From Pisaster brevispinus (taxonomy: Eukaryota; Echinodermata; Asteroidea; Forcipulatida; Asteriidae), in assembly GCA_023634235.1 (NCBI GenBank), contig JAMKCF010000044.1, forward strand, positions 620,001 to 684,000: a stretch of 64,000 nt of DNA. The letters are read 5' to 3'. Below are positions 12,581 to 25,862 of this stretch, piece by piece. The translations under genes and the position numbers were made by a program. The first letter of the stretch is position 1. Every line of letters starts with the position of its first letter. Under the pieces are notes generated by a model. That model saw only the letters and a list, made by a program, of their open reading frames with translations, had not been told where the DNA came from and searched no databases.

Positions 12581-14377
12581 TGTGACCCGCTCTGCAAAAA
12601 AGGCCCGTAAGTCGCGCTATGCCTTTTCACGTAATGGGCTCGTCAATGTTGAAAGGGTGATAAATTTTTCGTTGGTGTGATTTTTTTATTATCCCTTTTT
12701 TGACATCGTTGATATCCACACTTTCATAATTTGTAAGATTGAATGTTTATTTTGACCAATAAAGATGAAAAAACCCGTGTTTTGTGTACGTTTTGTTGGT
12801 GGTTTGCGCGATCGGTGTCCGCGGTTTCGGTGGAAAGTTGCGTCATTTTACACATCTGGCAGCACATTATTTAGAACCCCCCTATTATAAATTTGGTATC
12901 ATCTGATAGCTGAGGACGTTGCCTTTCTGTATGTGGACATAGAAAAGATAAAAGGTCAAATGCAAAACCAAGGCAGGTTAATTTCTGACACGTATACAAA
13001 GGGCGCTTGTTACTAGGAGCGTGGAACTTTTCGGTCACGTGTATACAGTGTAGTGCAACGATTGGACAATGGGCGCACGGTCGAGCGCGCGCATGCGCCG
13101 TGAATGGGATTGCTTGTTTATTCATAGTCAGGTGACTGCCATGTGACTGTTTATAGAGTGCGTGCCACGCGAAAACACAGCACAATACCTGTCAAATCTG
13201 TCCAACTCAACTGACTTCTCTTGCTCGAAGCGTAAATATTTTCATAATTATTTACTATTTTAGCCAACATATCTTGTTTTAAGCAACAGGTTTTCTATAC
13301 TGTTTCGTTAATTATTTGCTTAAGTATGGGTTTGAAGAATCAGTGTCTGGCTGAAGCTTTGAATGATCTCCGTAAGGAGAAAGACACGATTAGTTTCGTG
13401 GAACAATGGTGGAACGGAAGATTTCGTTGTTAACTTCCGATGTGAAAATGACGATGTTGAATCAGAAAACGATTCGGAATCTGATTCCACAGCGCCATTT
13501 TCAGCAGGAGATAACGAAAAGATCGACCCTGACAGCAAAATGTTAACCCAAAGATGATTTCAAAATGTATTAATTAACTCAAGTTCGATCTTACTAAAGA
13601 AGAAGGCAAACCATGTTGACTGTGTTAGATTTAATAGAAGGAAATAATTACATTTGTAAACTTTTTTTTTTTTTTTTAACTTAAATTTTTTAGCCCCAAA
13701 ATAGTATTAATCCTGAATAGCGGGCTGATTTAAGAGTTTTAGTAAACAACTCAAGCTGATAGTTAAAAAAAAATTTGTTTTAAATGAAATATTGTTTTTC
13801 TCCAAAAAGCTCTTGTTTTCACAAAAAATTACATAATTTTAATTCATAGGGTTTAAATAGCCAGTGTTCATTTGTTTAACTTTAAGAAAAAGCTAAATTC
13901 ACCAAAAAATGGTCTAAACTCTTCAAAATAATTCTCAAGTGTGTGTTTGTTATTTTAAAATTTGCAAAAAATTATAAGAAATAGCACAGTATGCAAGTTA
14001 ATTTTAAAAAATAGCGATAAAGTGCATTAAATGAAACGCAAAGTATTTTGTACTTTAAAAGTCATAACAAACACTTGGTGAAATTTTCAGACGAATAGTC
14101 TAACGGGAACGTACTCGTTGCTAGGGACTTTCACAAGAACTTGGTATTAAAATACTTTAAAATCAGTGTAAAGTATAAAAGGCTGTTTCTCCATAACCTA
14201 TTTTGACAAAAATGGCAATTATTTGTATGCAAATTAGAGTATAACTCTGGATTGCAAAATGCTACAGACTTCTAAAATACACCAAATTAAAGCTGAGAGA
14301 AAGACCTTTCCATCCATGTATCTAACTCCAGAATGATTTTTTGCGACATAAGGGCCATTTTTGCAGAGCCGGTCACA
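12581..14377. mobile_element. 1.8-kb non-autonomous TIR element flanked by TA
   Basis: Terminal inverted repeats of 35 bases (12581-12615 and 14343-14377), about 31 matching, begin TGTGACC(C/G)GCTCTGCAAAA. Both sides are flanked by TA (12579-12580 and 14378-14379), which fits a TA-duplicating superfamily such as Tc1/mariner, although these termini are not ones I can name. The left third is CG-rich and promoter-like; the right third is AT-rich. The only frame of note is an acidic 64-codon stretch at 13363-13557 (ENDSESDSTAPFSAGDNEK). No DDE-type transposase is visible. Confidence 0.65.
13363..13557 (+). CDS. Small acidic ORF inside the 12.6-14.4 kb TIR element (uncertain)
   Basis: A 64-codon frame starting at ATG contains a serine/aspartate/glutamate-rich run (residues about 28-55) and no hydrophobic segment. 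It lies within a transposon and might be a remnant of an internal exon. A second frame just upstream (from about 13326, reading MGLKNQCLAEALNDLRKEKD) covers the same place, so the true frame, if any, is unclear. I do not recognise a family. It could equally be chance. Confidence 0.2.
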   Translation: MISVRRKTRLVSWNNGGTEDFVVNFRCENDDVESENDSESDSTAPFSAGDNEKIDPDSKMLTQR

Positions 14378-14379
14378 TA

Positions 14380-16789
14380 TGTATTAACAAAACATATGAG
14401 AGAGCAAAGTCAAATTTATTTAGCAAAGGGCACTTCCATTGGAAAATCTGAATTGCTAAGGAAAACTTTTGGAGGGGCACCGAGGCTAAGAACAGGGGAT
14501 CACAAGGGCCATTTGGCCTCCAAATAAGTCCAGGCATGATGATGACCAGGCACGCATGCACTTTCAATTTGTTGAATGCAAAATCTCTCTAATCTAAAGA
14601 TTTCAAACTTTAGCCATCACTTATGACTAAGCAAGTCAGCTGTGACATACTGTACATTATTCAAATCTAACTCACAAATAGCCACAGAATTTGACAGATA
14701 CGACAGAACTAGATCGATAACATACGCCCTGATTATTGTGAATAATGTGGGGGGGAGGGGTACGACTTAGAGCAATGTAGTGTTATGCCTTATAACAAGA
14801 CGGCTCTCTTAGTGTATGTATAGACATTAGACAATATGTATTAGTAAATTAACCCTCCTACTATTAGCATGTTTCTCAAGACAACCAACCCTTACTCCAT
14901 TATGCCACAACAGTGGCATTTTGAGGCATACGCATGCTAATGTTGAGAGTAGAGCCACTGCCAAAGGTGCTTCAAATGAGAGTGGTAAACTAGAGAAGAA
15001 CTGCGCTCAATCTGAAATGGAATTTTGACCACTGTTGAAAGAGATTAGGTTCTCAATCTTGGTCAATTTCTGCAGTGGCAATCTGTGGCATTGATGGATC
15101 ACAGAAACAGTTACAAAGACACAAAAGTATTGCAATATGGCTTACTTCATCATTGTGTCATTGCATAGGAGTTCATTAAGGCATCTTTGAGTGTGCGAAC
15201 TTTGCCCCTCAAACGACGTGCAGCAAATTTACAGGACCCTATCCCATCCCCCATTTTTTAAAGTAAATATGTACACAAAGGAATTGACACCCAAAATGGT
15301 AGAAGTGCATGTTCTGGAGATGCAATCTGGGTAATGTCCGTCCATTTCTATAATCGATTTATCAGAAATTCAATATCGAGTAAACTACCTGGCAAACACT
15401 CTCACACAATACTTTACATTTTTTTGTAAACATGGGACAAACACAAATTTTCCTCAGTTCTCCACATTTGGAAGGTAACATTTCACCATTTCTACTAGGA
15501 AACAAACACTAACTTGCCACAGAATCAAGAGTTTCAAATTCAGTTTTCCCGCGCAATTTGCAAGAGCCAAACCACCAAAATCACTGGACACTTATCCTTG
15601 CTTTAAACAAAAGGAACCAACCAGCCAACCACCCGCGACTCTGATACACATGTATAGAGTTGGATTATTGCCTTGACAACACATTAACATTGAACACCCA
15701 TATCACCTCTTCAACCTCTCTTTGGACACACCATGGACACTCCAACATCGCAGAAGGGAAAGAGAAAGCCAAGTGACATGAACCAGTTAACAAACATACC
15801 AGTCCTTTCCAGGACTACCACAATTCCAAAAGAAGAAATAAACCATAACCATGTCATTCAAACATACAACGGCAAATCCAAATGTATTAGCAATAAAAAA
15901 TTCACCACAAAATCTTTCTCTTTAAAATTTGTCTAAACATAACTTCTGTTTAACAGGTTCACCGTTCATACTATAACGGCAAGCTGAATCACATTTTTAC
16001 ATTACTCTAAATTTTAATGGTTCAAGAAGAGTATTATTCTTACCCTTTTAGTGAAAGAAATTTTGCAATTTCCAAACCAACATTTTTATAACTAAACCTT
16101 CCTTCTTTTGAATTTAGTTGATTTGTTCACTACTCTGCAGGCCTTGAACTTTACTCTTGAAGGGGCATGGCAATTTTTCTCTGGTAAGGGGCACTCTTTG
16201 AAGAAAATGTAAATTTGTATCGGAACTTTGCAACAATTGCTGTGGGTGCCTTGGGTTTTTTTCGGACCAGACTCTATTCAAACTTTTGTTAAATCCCTAC
16301 AAAGAATGTTTTTGAGTGTCTCAACATTATTTCCCACTGAAGAATGTTAGTTGCAAAACCGGTCACTTTCTAACAAAAAGCATCACTTAAAACTAATATC
16401 TTCATTCGGATAGAAAACAAACCTACTTGAATCAAGCATGACAAATACTCATGTCTTTCACAAGACATGAGTTCTACCGATTCTTTTAGAGTCTCACACA
16501 CCGCAACTGAAGATTGCCCAAATTGAGGCATGGAAACATGTTATTGCTAAGAAGAGGTTCTAATAAAATATCCATGCGGTCTCACTCTACCACCCCACAC
16601 TTCTAATGAAGCGATTGTCAAAATGGCTCCTTTGAACACACTTAATTTTTTTGCCTACCACATTCCCCTGTCACAATGACAAACATTGCTAATGTAATGA
16701 ACTGACATGGACCCTACCCATAAAACTTGTAACAATTGTTTTTCAACTTTCTGGTTTTCAAGTCAACAGTCATAAAGTGTCGCTGATAT
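14380..16789. other. Long stretch without a recognisable gene
   Basis: Low-complexity and AT-rich sequence. The segment 16140-16260 (CTCTTGAAGGGGCATGGC to TGCTGTGGGTGCCTTGGG) is homologous to 21435-21590 next to the 75-bp tandem array, so it is a dispersed repeat. Nothing else is recognised. Confidence 0.5.
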
Positions 16790-17530
16790 GAACAGCGCTA
16801 TAATTAATTTACTATATCAACTATTTCCTGTGTGCAAGATAACACCTAAAAACAGCGCCTAATATACTTAAGACCGACAGTTTAAAAAGGCTGCATACTG
16901 TATATAGCGGTTTACGCTTGATCCTCCGCACTGGTTAGTCCGAACAATATAAAATTGCACAGCGAATCTATTATTTCAATAGCAGCGACTCCAGGTAAGA
17001 AAAGTATTTTATATTGGTCTGTTCTTGTCTCTAAAGACATTGCATCATCAGCTAAGTCGATTGTTACAGTTTTGTGCCCATTAGTGTACGATGTCACAAT
17101 ACCACAGCACGTGTATTGACTGTCTATGGGAAGGAGGTTGATCACCTCGCGAGGCAAGCTGTAAGAAAGGTTTTTGGATCGTTTTTGCTTTGGTTTTTAT
17201 TCTCTTTCTACATTATGAGGATGATTTAGCTGTCATAAGGAATATAGATGATGTCTTAATTGTAAAACTTTACAAATTTTTACGGCAAGTGAGGAAAAAA
17301 TATATATGCCTGTGCAACTCTACCAGGAGTAAAGAATAAACGGCGTCGTCCATTGAGCTGAAATCATCTTTACAGCTAGCTGAGGTCAGTTACATTTACA
17401 CCAGAAAACAAACTGCTTAATTGTTTTTTCTTATACTAAAGCCCTAAAATTTTCTGGATAATCTGACACTCTTTTGGTGTTCTATACCATTTAGGAACAT
17501 CAACATTTTAGATAACGTCAAAGTTTTAGA
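16790..17530 (-). repeat. Dispersed repeat, copy 1 (copy 2 at 63213-64000)
   Basis: From ACAGCGCTATAATTAATTTA onward this segment matches the right end of the window at high identity, including ATACTTAAG near 16863 and TACCATTTAGGAACATC near 17490. Copy 1 contains an intact exon-like minus-strand frame. Because copy 2 is cut by the window edge, the repeat's other end is not defined. Confidence 0.8.
16912..17158 (-). CDS. Candidate last exon of an unrecognised protein
   Basis: Read on the minus strand, a good splice acceptor (CCTTTCTTACAG) is followed by 80 open codons starting LPREVINLLPIDSQYTCCG and ending SAEDQA with a stop at 16912. A pair of adjacent cysteines lies near residue 17, and a hydrophobic stretch (IIDSLCNFILFGL) near the C-terminus. 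The copy at 63368-63613 keeps the same acceptor and most residues but has an in-frame TAA. No family is recognised. The frame could belong to a mobile element or to a duplicated host gene; retention of both acceptor and protein sequence argues that it once coded. No upstream exon was identified. Confidence 0.35.
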
Positions 17531-18221
17531 TTTATCAAAGTTTTCAATATTTCTATATGATTTTTTTAAAAGTGACTTTGGCAATATCAATGTCAAAGTA
17601 GTATGGAGTATTTGAGTAATATAGATATATCGACTGACATTAGTTCCGGGTCTGCAAGGGGTCAATAAGAGGATAAACAATCTTCCTTCCATAAGCAAAT
17701 TAAACATGTCACCCATCATCACATTTGATACATCATATATGACTGGATGCTCCAATTTGTTATTTGTTTTAAATGAGATGTCACCCAACTAACAAGGCCA
17801 GACGCTGATGGCCACTTCAAGGTGAGGGCTACACATAACTGATTTGGGCTGTCGACCCAGATCAACTGTCACCAGGGGCTTGTTGCCGCCCACATGTACT
17901 CCTTGGGATTGAAACAGGGTAACCCCCTTCACAGTCTGTCATGATAAACTCTCGCACATCAAAATTAACCCTCCCACTTTTCGGTAGATTGCCATCAAAA
18001 TTGGGCACAAAAAGAACCCTTATTCATTTGATTAAAAACTGAGAGTAATTAAATGCTACAGTTTGTGTGTTTGTCACCCGACAAACAAAAGGAGTTCAAG
18101 AGCAAGTGAATGAAATGCTGAAAGAGTTTACAGATTGCGTAAAATCGCGTGCACGCCTGATGACTACCTATTTATTCAGTACTTTCCCCAAGTTGTGTTA
18201 AAACAAAATCCACCAGCAAAT
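17531..18221. other. Intergenic, possible SINE body at the right
   Basis: No gene recognised. The part from about 18050 to 18221 may be the 3' body of the minus-strand SINE whose tRNA-like head lies at 18222-18300; it contains the AAAGTACTGAATAAATA phrase on the minus strand. Confidence 0.4.
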
Positions 18222-18300
18222 CACTTGGGCGGGATTCGAACCCACAACCTTTGCATTGCTATGAGCAGATGACTTACCACTAGACCACTGAGCAAGCCGA
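18222..18300 (-). mobile_element. tRNA-derived SINE head
   Basis: On the minus strand this reads GCTCAGTGGTCTAGTGG (A-box region), then an anticodon-like region, then GTGGGTTCGAATCCC (B-box). The tRNA-like head lacks a paired acceptor stem, so a SINE head is more likely than a tRNA gene. Confidence 0.65.
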
Positions 18301-20029
18301 GTGGTTTGCAACAGAACTCGGGAAAGTTTGCCTATAGTGCTTCATACAAGGTCGTAAGGGTAAAAACAAATTATATTCTTTATCCCCGATGCAAAATTAA
18401 CATCTTATAAAGCCTGATGACATCATCAATATTATTTTGATGACGGAAATTGCTGGTCACTTGTCATTCCATGCAATGAAACCATGCCTAAATTCCCTTC
18501 TGTGTTGACCACAAAGCTGAAATTTTGACTTTGGAATAATTCTCACCTTCTGTTTTAAAGCGAAAGTCAAGGTAAACATTTCTGCTGATGAAGAGATTGT
18601 TAAAAAAAAGTAATGGTTTGCTCAATAGTTTATTTTCGTTAGTTATTCAATTTTGACCTCCAGTGACAAAAGTATGATCTCATTGTTCTGGTGTCGCCTT
18701 TATTAAATGTTTACCTGTTGACTTTCAAGGCTCAAATCAGAATCAGGTACAATTTATTTGATGAAAAACAGTGGAATAACATTATATAAAAACATTGGAA
18801 ATGCCACTCATCACCAAAGATAGATTTCACTTTTAAGGACATGTAGGCAATGGAAACATACATTATTTTGCCCTATAGCACAGAGGTTTGCCATTAAGTG
18901 ATTGGCAAAAGATAATGTTGCCTGCATCAGAAACAAAAATAAATAAATGAAATAATAATAAATACAGCTATGTTATGCAGAGATGCTTTGTCATTATGAC
19001 AAGTGGAATATTCAATCTTATTTATGTGCTATTGCTAATAAATTAATAAAGGGAAAATTGTTAATAAATGAAAAGTAACAGAGTTGCTTAATTTGCCTGG
19101 CCTGTTGCCTGAAAGAGTGAAGTACTGTTATTTTTTAAGTGACCATACATAAATCTTCCTTTAGATAATAACCTGAACTATTTTAACAAATCAAACCCTT
19201 CCCTGAAATATAAGTTTCCAAATTATATGATACATGTACTTGTTCTAATAAGCTGTCAGTGTGAGTATAACGGCCATGTCTCACCAGTTCCAGGCAACCT
19301 CAAAAAAGAAAACATTCATCCTTTGATCTTGATCCCAATTTTGTTAGGAATAAGTGTTGGAAAAATAACTCCTGTTCAACCGAAGTGTTCCTTTTGCAAG
19401 CAGTTTGGTTGGTTGCCTCCACGTTGCCAGTAAAAACCTGCCCATTGTCGCATGGCCTTAATTTTACTAGCCTGATAAGCGGTTAATACTTAGAATGGAA
19501 TTTTGAAAATTATTCTGAACATTTAAATGGAAAATTTTCAGAAATTTTGAAACCCATTGCTAGAGGGCGCATTTTAAGAGTTACATTTTTACTTGGTGTT
19601 GGCACCATGCCAACACTGAGCCACAAGTGCGCTCTCCACGCAAGGTGTATACACCCAATGCTCACATTGAGGTATTGGCTGCGTGGAAATGTCCATAAGG
19701 TAAATAACCATAGCGGTATTTTTGATTATATGTGGTGGTGTCCATGTTACTCCAAATAAAAAGCAGCAATGTTTTGCCACGTAACATTCCAATCAACAAA
19801 AGAATTTGTTACATTCAAGACCAATCTTTACATACCAAATGCAGGCAAAATTATGACAAATGTAAGCTTTTAAACGCTTTAAATTTGCATCGGAAAAAAT
19901 TTTTCTTATTGCCATATCTTAAGTCTTGGTCACTGATTAAAATTACACTTTCCAGTTGTCTATATATTATATGTTTTTGTTTCTTTGTTGACTTAGCTAT
20001 GGTGTCATTGATATTAGTTTCTATAGGCT
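18301..20029. other. Long stretch without a recognisable gene
   Basis: AT-rich. Open frames at 19227-19433, 19547-19759 and 19732-20037 have no recognisable domain. An AGAGGGCGC motif lies near 19562. Confidence 0.45.
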
Positions 20030-20350
20030 TGCATTAAAAACTTCGTCAATTAATACCATCCCCAAATTCCCTACTGCTTTGGTTTGACTGCTGACAATGA
20101 CATGAATGAGGCTGTTTTTTTGTTTTTTTTCACTTCAACTTCCTGTTTTTATCGGGAAGACAAGGTCAAATCGGGGTCATCTCTGTGTGACTTTCGCAAA
20201 GCTTTTGAAAGACCTTTTATGACACATGGATCGTTTTAAAACAGCTTCAGTACTTCTTGAGTTATGATTTTTTGAGATAATAAACTTTGATTTAATGTAT
20301 TTCATCAACTGAGGATGTTATCATGATGTCATTACTACACTGTACATGTA
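20030..20350 (+). repeat. Decayed copy of the CCGGAAGT / TGACGTCA module
   Basis: Contains CTTCAACTTCCTG, AAGGTCAAA, TTATGATTTTTTGAGATAA, CTTTGATTTAATG and GATGTTATCATGATGTCAT in the same order as the better preserved modules at 23300-23515 and 27950-28170. Confidence 0.6.
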
Positions 20351-21387
20351 CTTGACCGTTTTCAAGTTAGAGGCAACATTTTTAGGATCATCTACAACAT
20401 TTGTATTCTACCTACATGTAAAATTTAAAGATGATATAAACTTCACAGCTATGCAAAAAAGGTACTTGGGCTGTTGCCCGAACACATGATTAATAATAAT
20501 CAACAAAAAATCATTTACAACTAAAAATAATTTGAGCTGATTGGTACTTTGAAGAACGTACGAAGTACCCCCCCCCAAAAAAAGAGAAAAAAAGTCATTT
20601 GCGTTTACTTCGATGATGCAGCATACTAGTGACGTAATGTTTACGCATTAGGTAACTTCTTTAATCATACAGCACCCACGAGGCAAAACATTATCCTTTG
20701 TTATTTTTACAGGGTTTGCCATTATTATCTGTACAAAGACACAATGACATGTTAAGTTTCTGTCTTCCTTATTTTTCGGATTAAAGTTTCTGTGAAGTAA
20801 GTGTTGACTTGCCACGTCCCAAGTTTCTCATTTAATGACCCCTCACATCATTGGTTTGTTTTTTTGCTACCCTCATATTTGGATCACCCAAATAATGGAC
20901 AAAACTTTTCCCATCCATTTTTGGTGAAAATGTTAGGGTGATTCAAAAAATTAATCTTACAACTGAATTCAATCAGATTTTTTCAATTAAAACCTTCATG
21001 ACCATCCACATTTTGAAACATTATTTGGGGTGGTTTACTGGTACTTAAATAAAATCACAACAATCGGAAAAAATGCTCACATGACAGATGTAAAGTGGTA
21101 CATTTTGTTCTATTGCCTGACAAGTTTCTGTCTTGTCAGGAGTTTAGCGCACATTCACAAAAGATTATTTTGATCAGGCATTTCAACCAAATCAGAATAA
21201 AAATGAAAGAAATTATGAGAAACATTTCCAACTATCAAACATACAAAAGTGAACTCTCTGATTAAAAATCATGTGTTTATGTTTTTAATCATTACCAATG
21301 AAGTACCATTCCTTTATTATTGTCCAATGGTAAAATACTACAAATAAGAAGAAGGTAGAAGATAAAAGGGATTTGAAACTTTAGTAA
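20351..21387. other. Intergenic, no gene recognised
   Basis: AT-rich sequence with no supported coding frame or terminal repeats. A short C-run followed by an A-run lies near 20570. Confidence 0.45.
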
Positions 21388-22290
21388 ACATCTCCCATGA
21401 GTGGGATTTGAAATATTGCATGGTGGAGATACAGGCTTTGAGCTTCGCTCTTGAAGTGGCACGACAGTTTCCTCTGGTAAGGCGCATTTCTATGAGGAAT
21501 ATGTCAATTTGTTTTGGATTTTTGCAAAGGGTACCACAGCAAAATCACAGGGCACTGTGGCAATTGCTGTGGGTGCTGTGGGTTGAATCAAGGCCTGGAG
21601 ATACAATCTAGACAGGTTTGTGGTAACACCATGGAAATATCTCCCATGAGTAGGATTTGAAACTTTGCAGGGTGGAGATTCAATCTAGAGAGGTTTGTGG
21701 TAACACCATGTAAATATCTCCCATGTGTAGGATTTGAAACTTTGCATGGTGGAGATACAATCTAGAGTGGTAACACCATTTAAATATCTCCCATGTGTAG
21801 GACTTGAAACTTTGCAGGGTGGAGATACAATCTAGACAGGTTTGTGGTAACACCATGTAAATATCTCCAATGTGTAGGATTTGAAACTTTGCATGGTGGA
21901 GATACAATCTAGAGTGGTAACACCATGTAAATATATCCCATGTGTAGGATTTGAAACTTTGCAGGGTGGAGATACATGTACAATCTACATAGGTTTGTGG
22001 CAACACCATGTAAATATCTCTCAAGTGTAGGATTTGAAACTTTGCAGGGTGGACATACAATCTAGAGAGGTTTGTGGTAACACCACAGAAATATCTCAAA
22101 TGATTAGGATTTGAAACTTTGCAGGGTGGAGATACAATCTAGAGAGGTTTGTGGCAACACCATGTAAATATCTCTCAAGTGTAGGATTTGAAACTTTGCA
22201 GGGTGGACATACAATCTAGAGAGGTTTGTGGTAACACCACAGAAATATCTCAAATGATTAGGATTTGAAACTTTGCAGGGTGAAAATACA
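21388..22290. repeat. ~75-85-bp tandem repeat array
   Basis: About ten units share TAGGATTTGAAACTTTGCA(G/T)GG, TGGAGATACAATCTAGA and GGTAACACCATGTAAATATC. The phrase GATTTGAAACTTTGCA recurs near 21653, 21728, 21886, 21947, 22031, 22107, 22183 and 22259. Some units lack the AGGTTTGTGG segment, so two unit lengths alternate. The 139-codon minus-strand frame at 21680-22099 is simply this repeat read in one open phase. Confidence 0.9.
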
Positions 22291-22830
22291 ATAATAACTA
22301 GACATAAGAATTTGTTTGATAAACAAAATGTTTTAAAACTGTACTTTGAACTGTTTTTAACCTGCCGCCAGATGGCGCTCTTAAATCTTATTTTTTAACC
22401 AGACCCTTGTAAGACTAAAACTTCGTTAAAATCAACTCCAAAAAAGTTGCCACTTTTAATTACAGTGCACTTTCGGTTTTAACCGGAAGTAAAGGACACG
22501 TAAATTCACGCAAACAAATTAAAATCGAAGACCTATATTACTTTTGTATAATCCCAGAAAAAGCAACCCAGGGTCTCTTATTCTCGAATTAATAATAATT
22601 TTCAAAGATTTAAATATTAAAGGACATAGATTTCCGAGGCGGCATCTGTCACAGAGCGAGCAAATAATAATATTTCAGAGCGGGATAAAAGCATGAACAG
22701 ATGTTTGAAATATCGCCATCATGCTTGGGGAATGTATTGCTTAAGTTTCTGTTACGTGGGACTGTACACACACACACACAGGCCTGGTGGACTTTGAACT
22801 TTATGATTCACTTCTATGACGTGTTTTCCA
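22291..22830. other. Spacer before the triplicated segment
   Basis: Holds a single CCGGAAGT-type motif near 22480 (GGTTTTAACCGGAAGT), an AC dinucleotide run near 22766 and an AGATGGCGCT motif near 22372. No gene recognised. Confidence 0.5.
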
Positions 22831-25800
22831 TTAAGCATCAGACAGACACAAGGGAACTAAATTCACACTGAACTTTGAATGAGTTTGGGTTTTTATGTGC
22901 GGAACGTACAAGAATAAGCATTGCAATGATGAAGATTTCCAAGGCGGCTTCTATCACAGAGCGAGCCAAAAATAGTGTCCCAGCAGAGCGCGGGATAAAA
23001 GCATGAACAGTTATATGATACAGCCCACTTACATTTCTGTTATGTGGGACTATACGCACAGGCTTGGTGGACTTTGGACCTTATGAATAACGGAGTGGAA
23101 CAGTTAGCTACAATGCTTTTCTGTATACAAAGTTTATACAATGTTAATACTAACGTTGGCTGTAACGCCCGTTTAGGACTAGAGGTTAAGGTCATATTGG
23201 TATCATATCTGTGCAAAAGTTTCGGCAGGATCACAAACCTACAATCTGATGTAAAAATTGTGATGAAATGATAACATGGATAAGTAGTTCTTGAGATATG
23301 AATTTTTGAAATTTTCAACTTCCGGTTTGAACCGGAAGTCAGGGTCAAAAGAGGTCGAACTTTGTGTAGCAGTTTTTGAGTCATAACAGGCCTATCCGAT
23401 GATGTATAGATTGTAAAAATCCGATGTGTAGTTTTGCAGTTATGATTTTTTTCAAATATTAAACTTTGATTTAACGTAACTCAACACCTGATGACGTCAT
23501 CATGACGTATTAACTGAAGCGGTTTCATCTCCTAATAAATATCTAACTATATGTGAAGTTTCAAGTTCATATAAGCTTGGAAAGGGCACTTTTGTTAGCG
23601 GACAAGGGATGCTGAGAAGAAGAAGAATAAGAAGTATTAAGACTAGACAAAAAGTTTTTATTGCATAACAAAAACAAGGTGTTCGGTGTAGACATTTTCG
23701 AGTTAGCAGAGGTAGTGTTTTCAAAAAGAAAACAGAAAAAACATAACTTAGTACGACAAATTGATACGTAAAGTGAATGGTAGAAGATTTCGTCTTTGAA
23801 ATAAAAAACTTTGATGAATTTAATACTGATGAAATCATTCCGTTTTCACAGCTCATTTTATTTGCAAGACATTGAGATTCATAAGTATCTGCTAAGTTTT
23901 TGAAATTGTTACAGGCTTTCAGTTATTGCTTTGCTGGAATTTTTGCTGGAAAGTCCTATGGGTAAAACAGTATTTGATATAGAGGGACCATTTGATTTCA
24001 AGATCATATTGTTTGCAGGCCTCAAAACGTGGACTGGGAGTGATGTTTTTCACTTAAGCTCTCAGTTTTGACCAGAATTGAAGCTCACAGGGAGACACAG
24101 TTTGTGTAATCCTTGGGGATGGTGCAAGTTATGTATTTATAACAATTTTGGTTCTCCGGATATAAATTGCTTACATATTAAAGGTTAATTTAATGTAAGG
24201 ACGCCATCAAGTCGTCATCATCCCGAAAATAACTGCGGTTTCATCTACACACTCAGGTCTAAGTATGTAAAGTTTTAGGTCTCAACCCCTTTTTGGTTAA
24301 TGGGATATGAGGTTTTTAAGAATGAAATAAGCATATCAACATGATTGTACACAAACAAAAGGAATGCCCCCTCTTTTGAACGGTGATTTTGAAACAAAGC
24401 TAACCATTTTAATCACCGTGTCTGGAGGGCATACTCAGCGGGCCTAGAGCGCCTTTGGCAGGCATGGTCAGGTCGATCAACGTGACATGGGTCTCAGTGT
24501 TTGATGAGAAACGAACCAATGTCATTCTTTTTCAGTTGAATTTTTTGTCACTTAGTAAAAGTCATACAAATCCCTAAAGCAGGTTGACATCTCAGTAAAA
24601 CCTCCTCTTTTATTCATTGTTTTCCATTAAGCCATCAGACGAGCACAACGGAACTAAATACACACTGAACTTTGAATGAGTTGATTTTTTATGTGCAGGA
24701 CAAGGTGTTGTTACAACGTAAAAGAATAAGCAACACAGTGATGCACATTTCCGTTGTGTGGCACTATACGCAGAGGCTTCGTGGACTTTGAACCTTATGA
24801 ACAATGGAGCGGAACAGTCAGCTAACAGTGCTTTTCTCTATACACAAATTAATTGCGGTTAATACTAGCATTGGCTGTAACGTCTGTTTAGGACCAGAAG
24901 TTAAGATAATATTGGTATTATTTGTAAGCAAAAGTTTGAGCAGGTTAACTGATATAAAAATTGTGATAATATAATGAAAAGTTCTTGAGATATGAATATT
25001 TGAAAGTTTTAACTTCCGGTTTGAACCGGAAATCAGGGTCAAATGAGGTTACATTGTGTGGAGCGTTTTTAGAGTCAAGACAGACCTATTCGATGATGTA
25101 CAGATTGTGAAAATCCATTGTGTAGTTTTGGAGTTATGATTTTTTCAAATAATAACCTTTGAATTAATGTTACTCGACACCTGAAGACGTCATCATGACG
25201 AAATTAAAAACGGTTTCATCTTCTAATGAATATATAGATGTGTAAAGTTTCAAGTTTATGTGAGCTTAGGAAGTGTGTCTTTGTAAGTGGACAATCGACA
25301 GCGAGAAGAAGAAGACGAAGTAAAAAAATATATATAACTAGACATAAGTTTTTGTTGCATAACAAAAACAAGGTGTTCGGTGTAGACATTTTCGAGTTAG
25401 CAGAGGTAGTGTTTTCAAAGAGAAAACCGAATAAACAAAACTTAGAACGAAAAATTGATAAGTAAAGTGAATGGTAAAAGATTTCGAAATTGAAATAAAC
25501 ACTTTGATAAATCTAAAAACTGATGAAATCATTCTGTTTTCATAGCTCATTTTATTATCAAGACATTGAGATTCATAAGTATCTGCTAAGTTTTTGAAAT
25601 TGTCACAGGTTTTCAGTTATTGTTTTGCTTGAATTGAAAGACCTATTGGTAAAACTTTTTTCACATAGAGGGACCATCTGATTTCAAGATCATATTGTTT
25701 GCAGGCCCCAAAACGAGGACCAGGGGTGATTATTTTCACTTAAGCTTTCAGTTTTGACCAGAATTGAAGCTCATAGGGAGACACAATTAGTGTAATCATT

Positions 25801-25862
25801 GGGGATTGTGCAAGTTTTGTAAATTATAACAATTTTGGTTCTCCGTATTTAAAATATTTACA

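Noticed and set aside
21680..22099. 139-codon minus-strand ORF
   Set aside because: It is a tandem repeat read in a stop-free phase; residues repeat with the DNA unit and no domain is visible.
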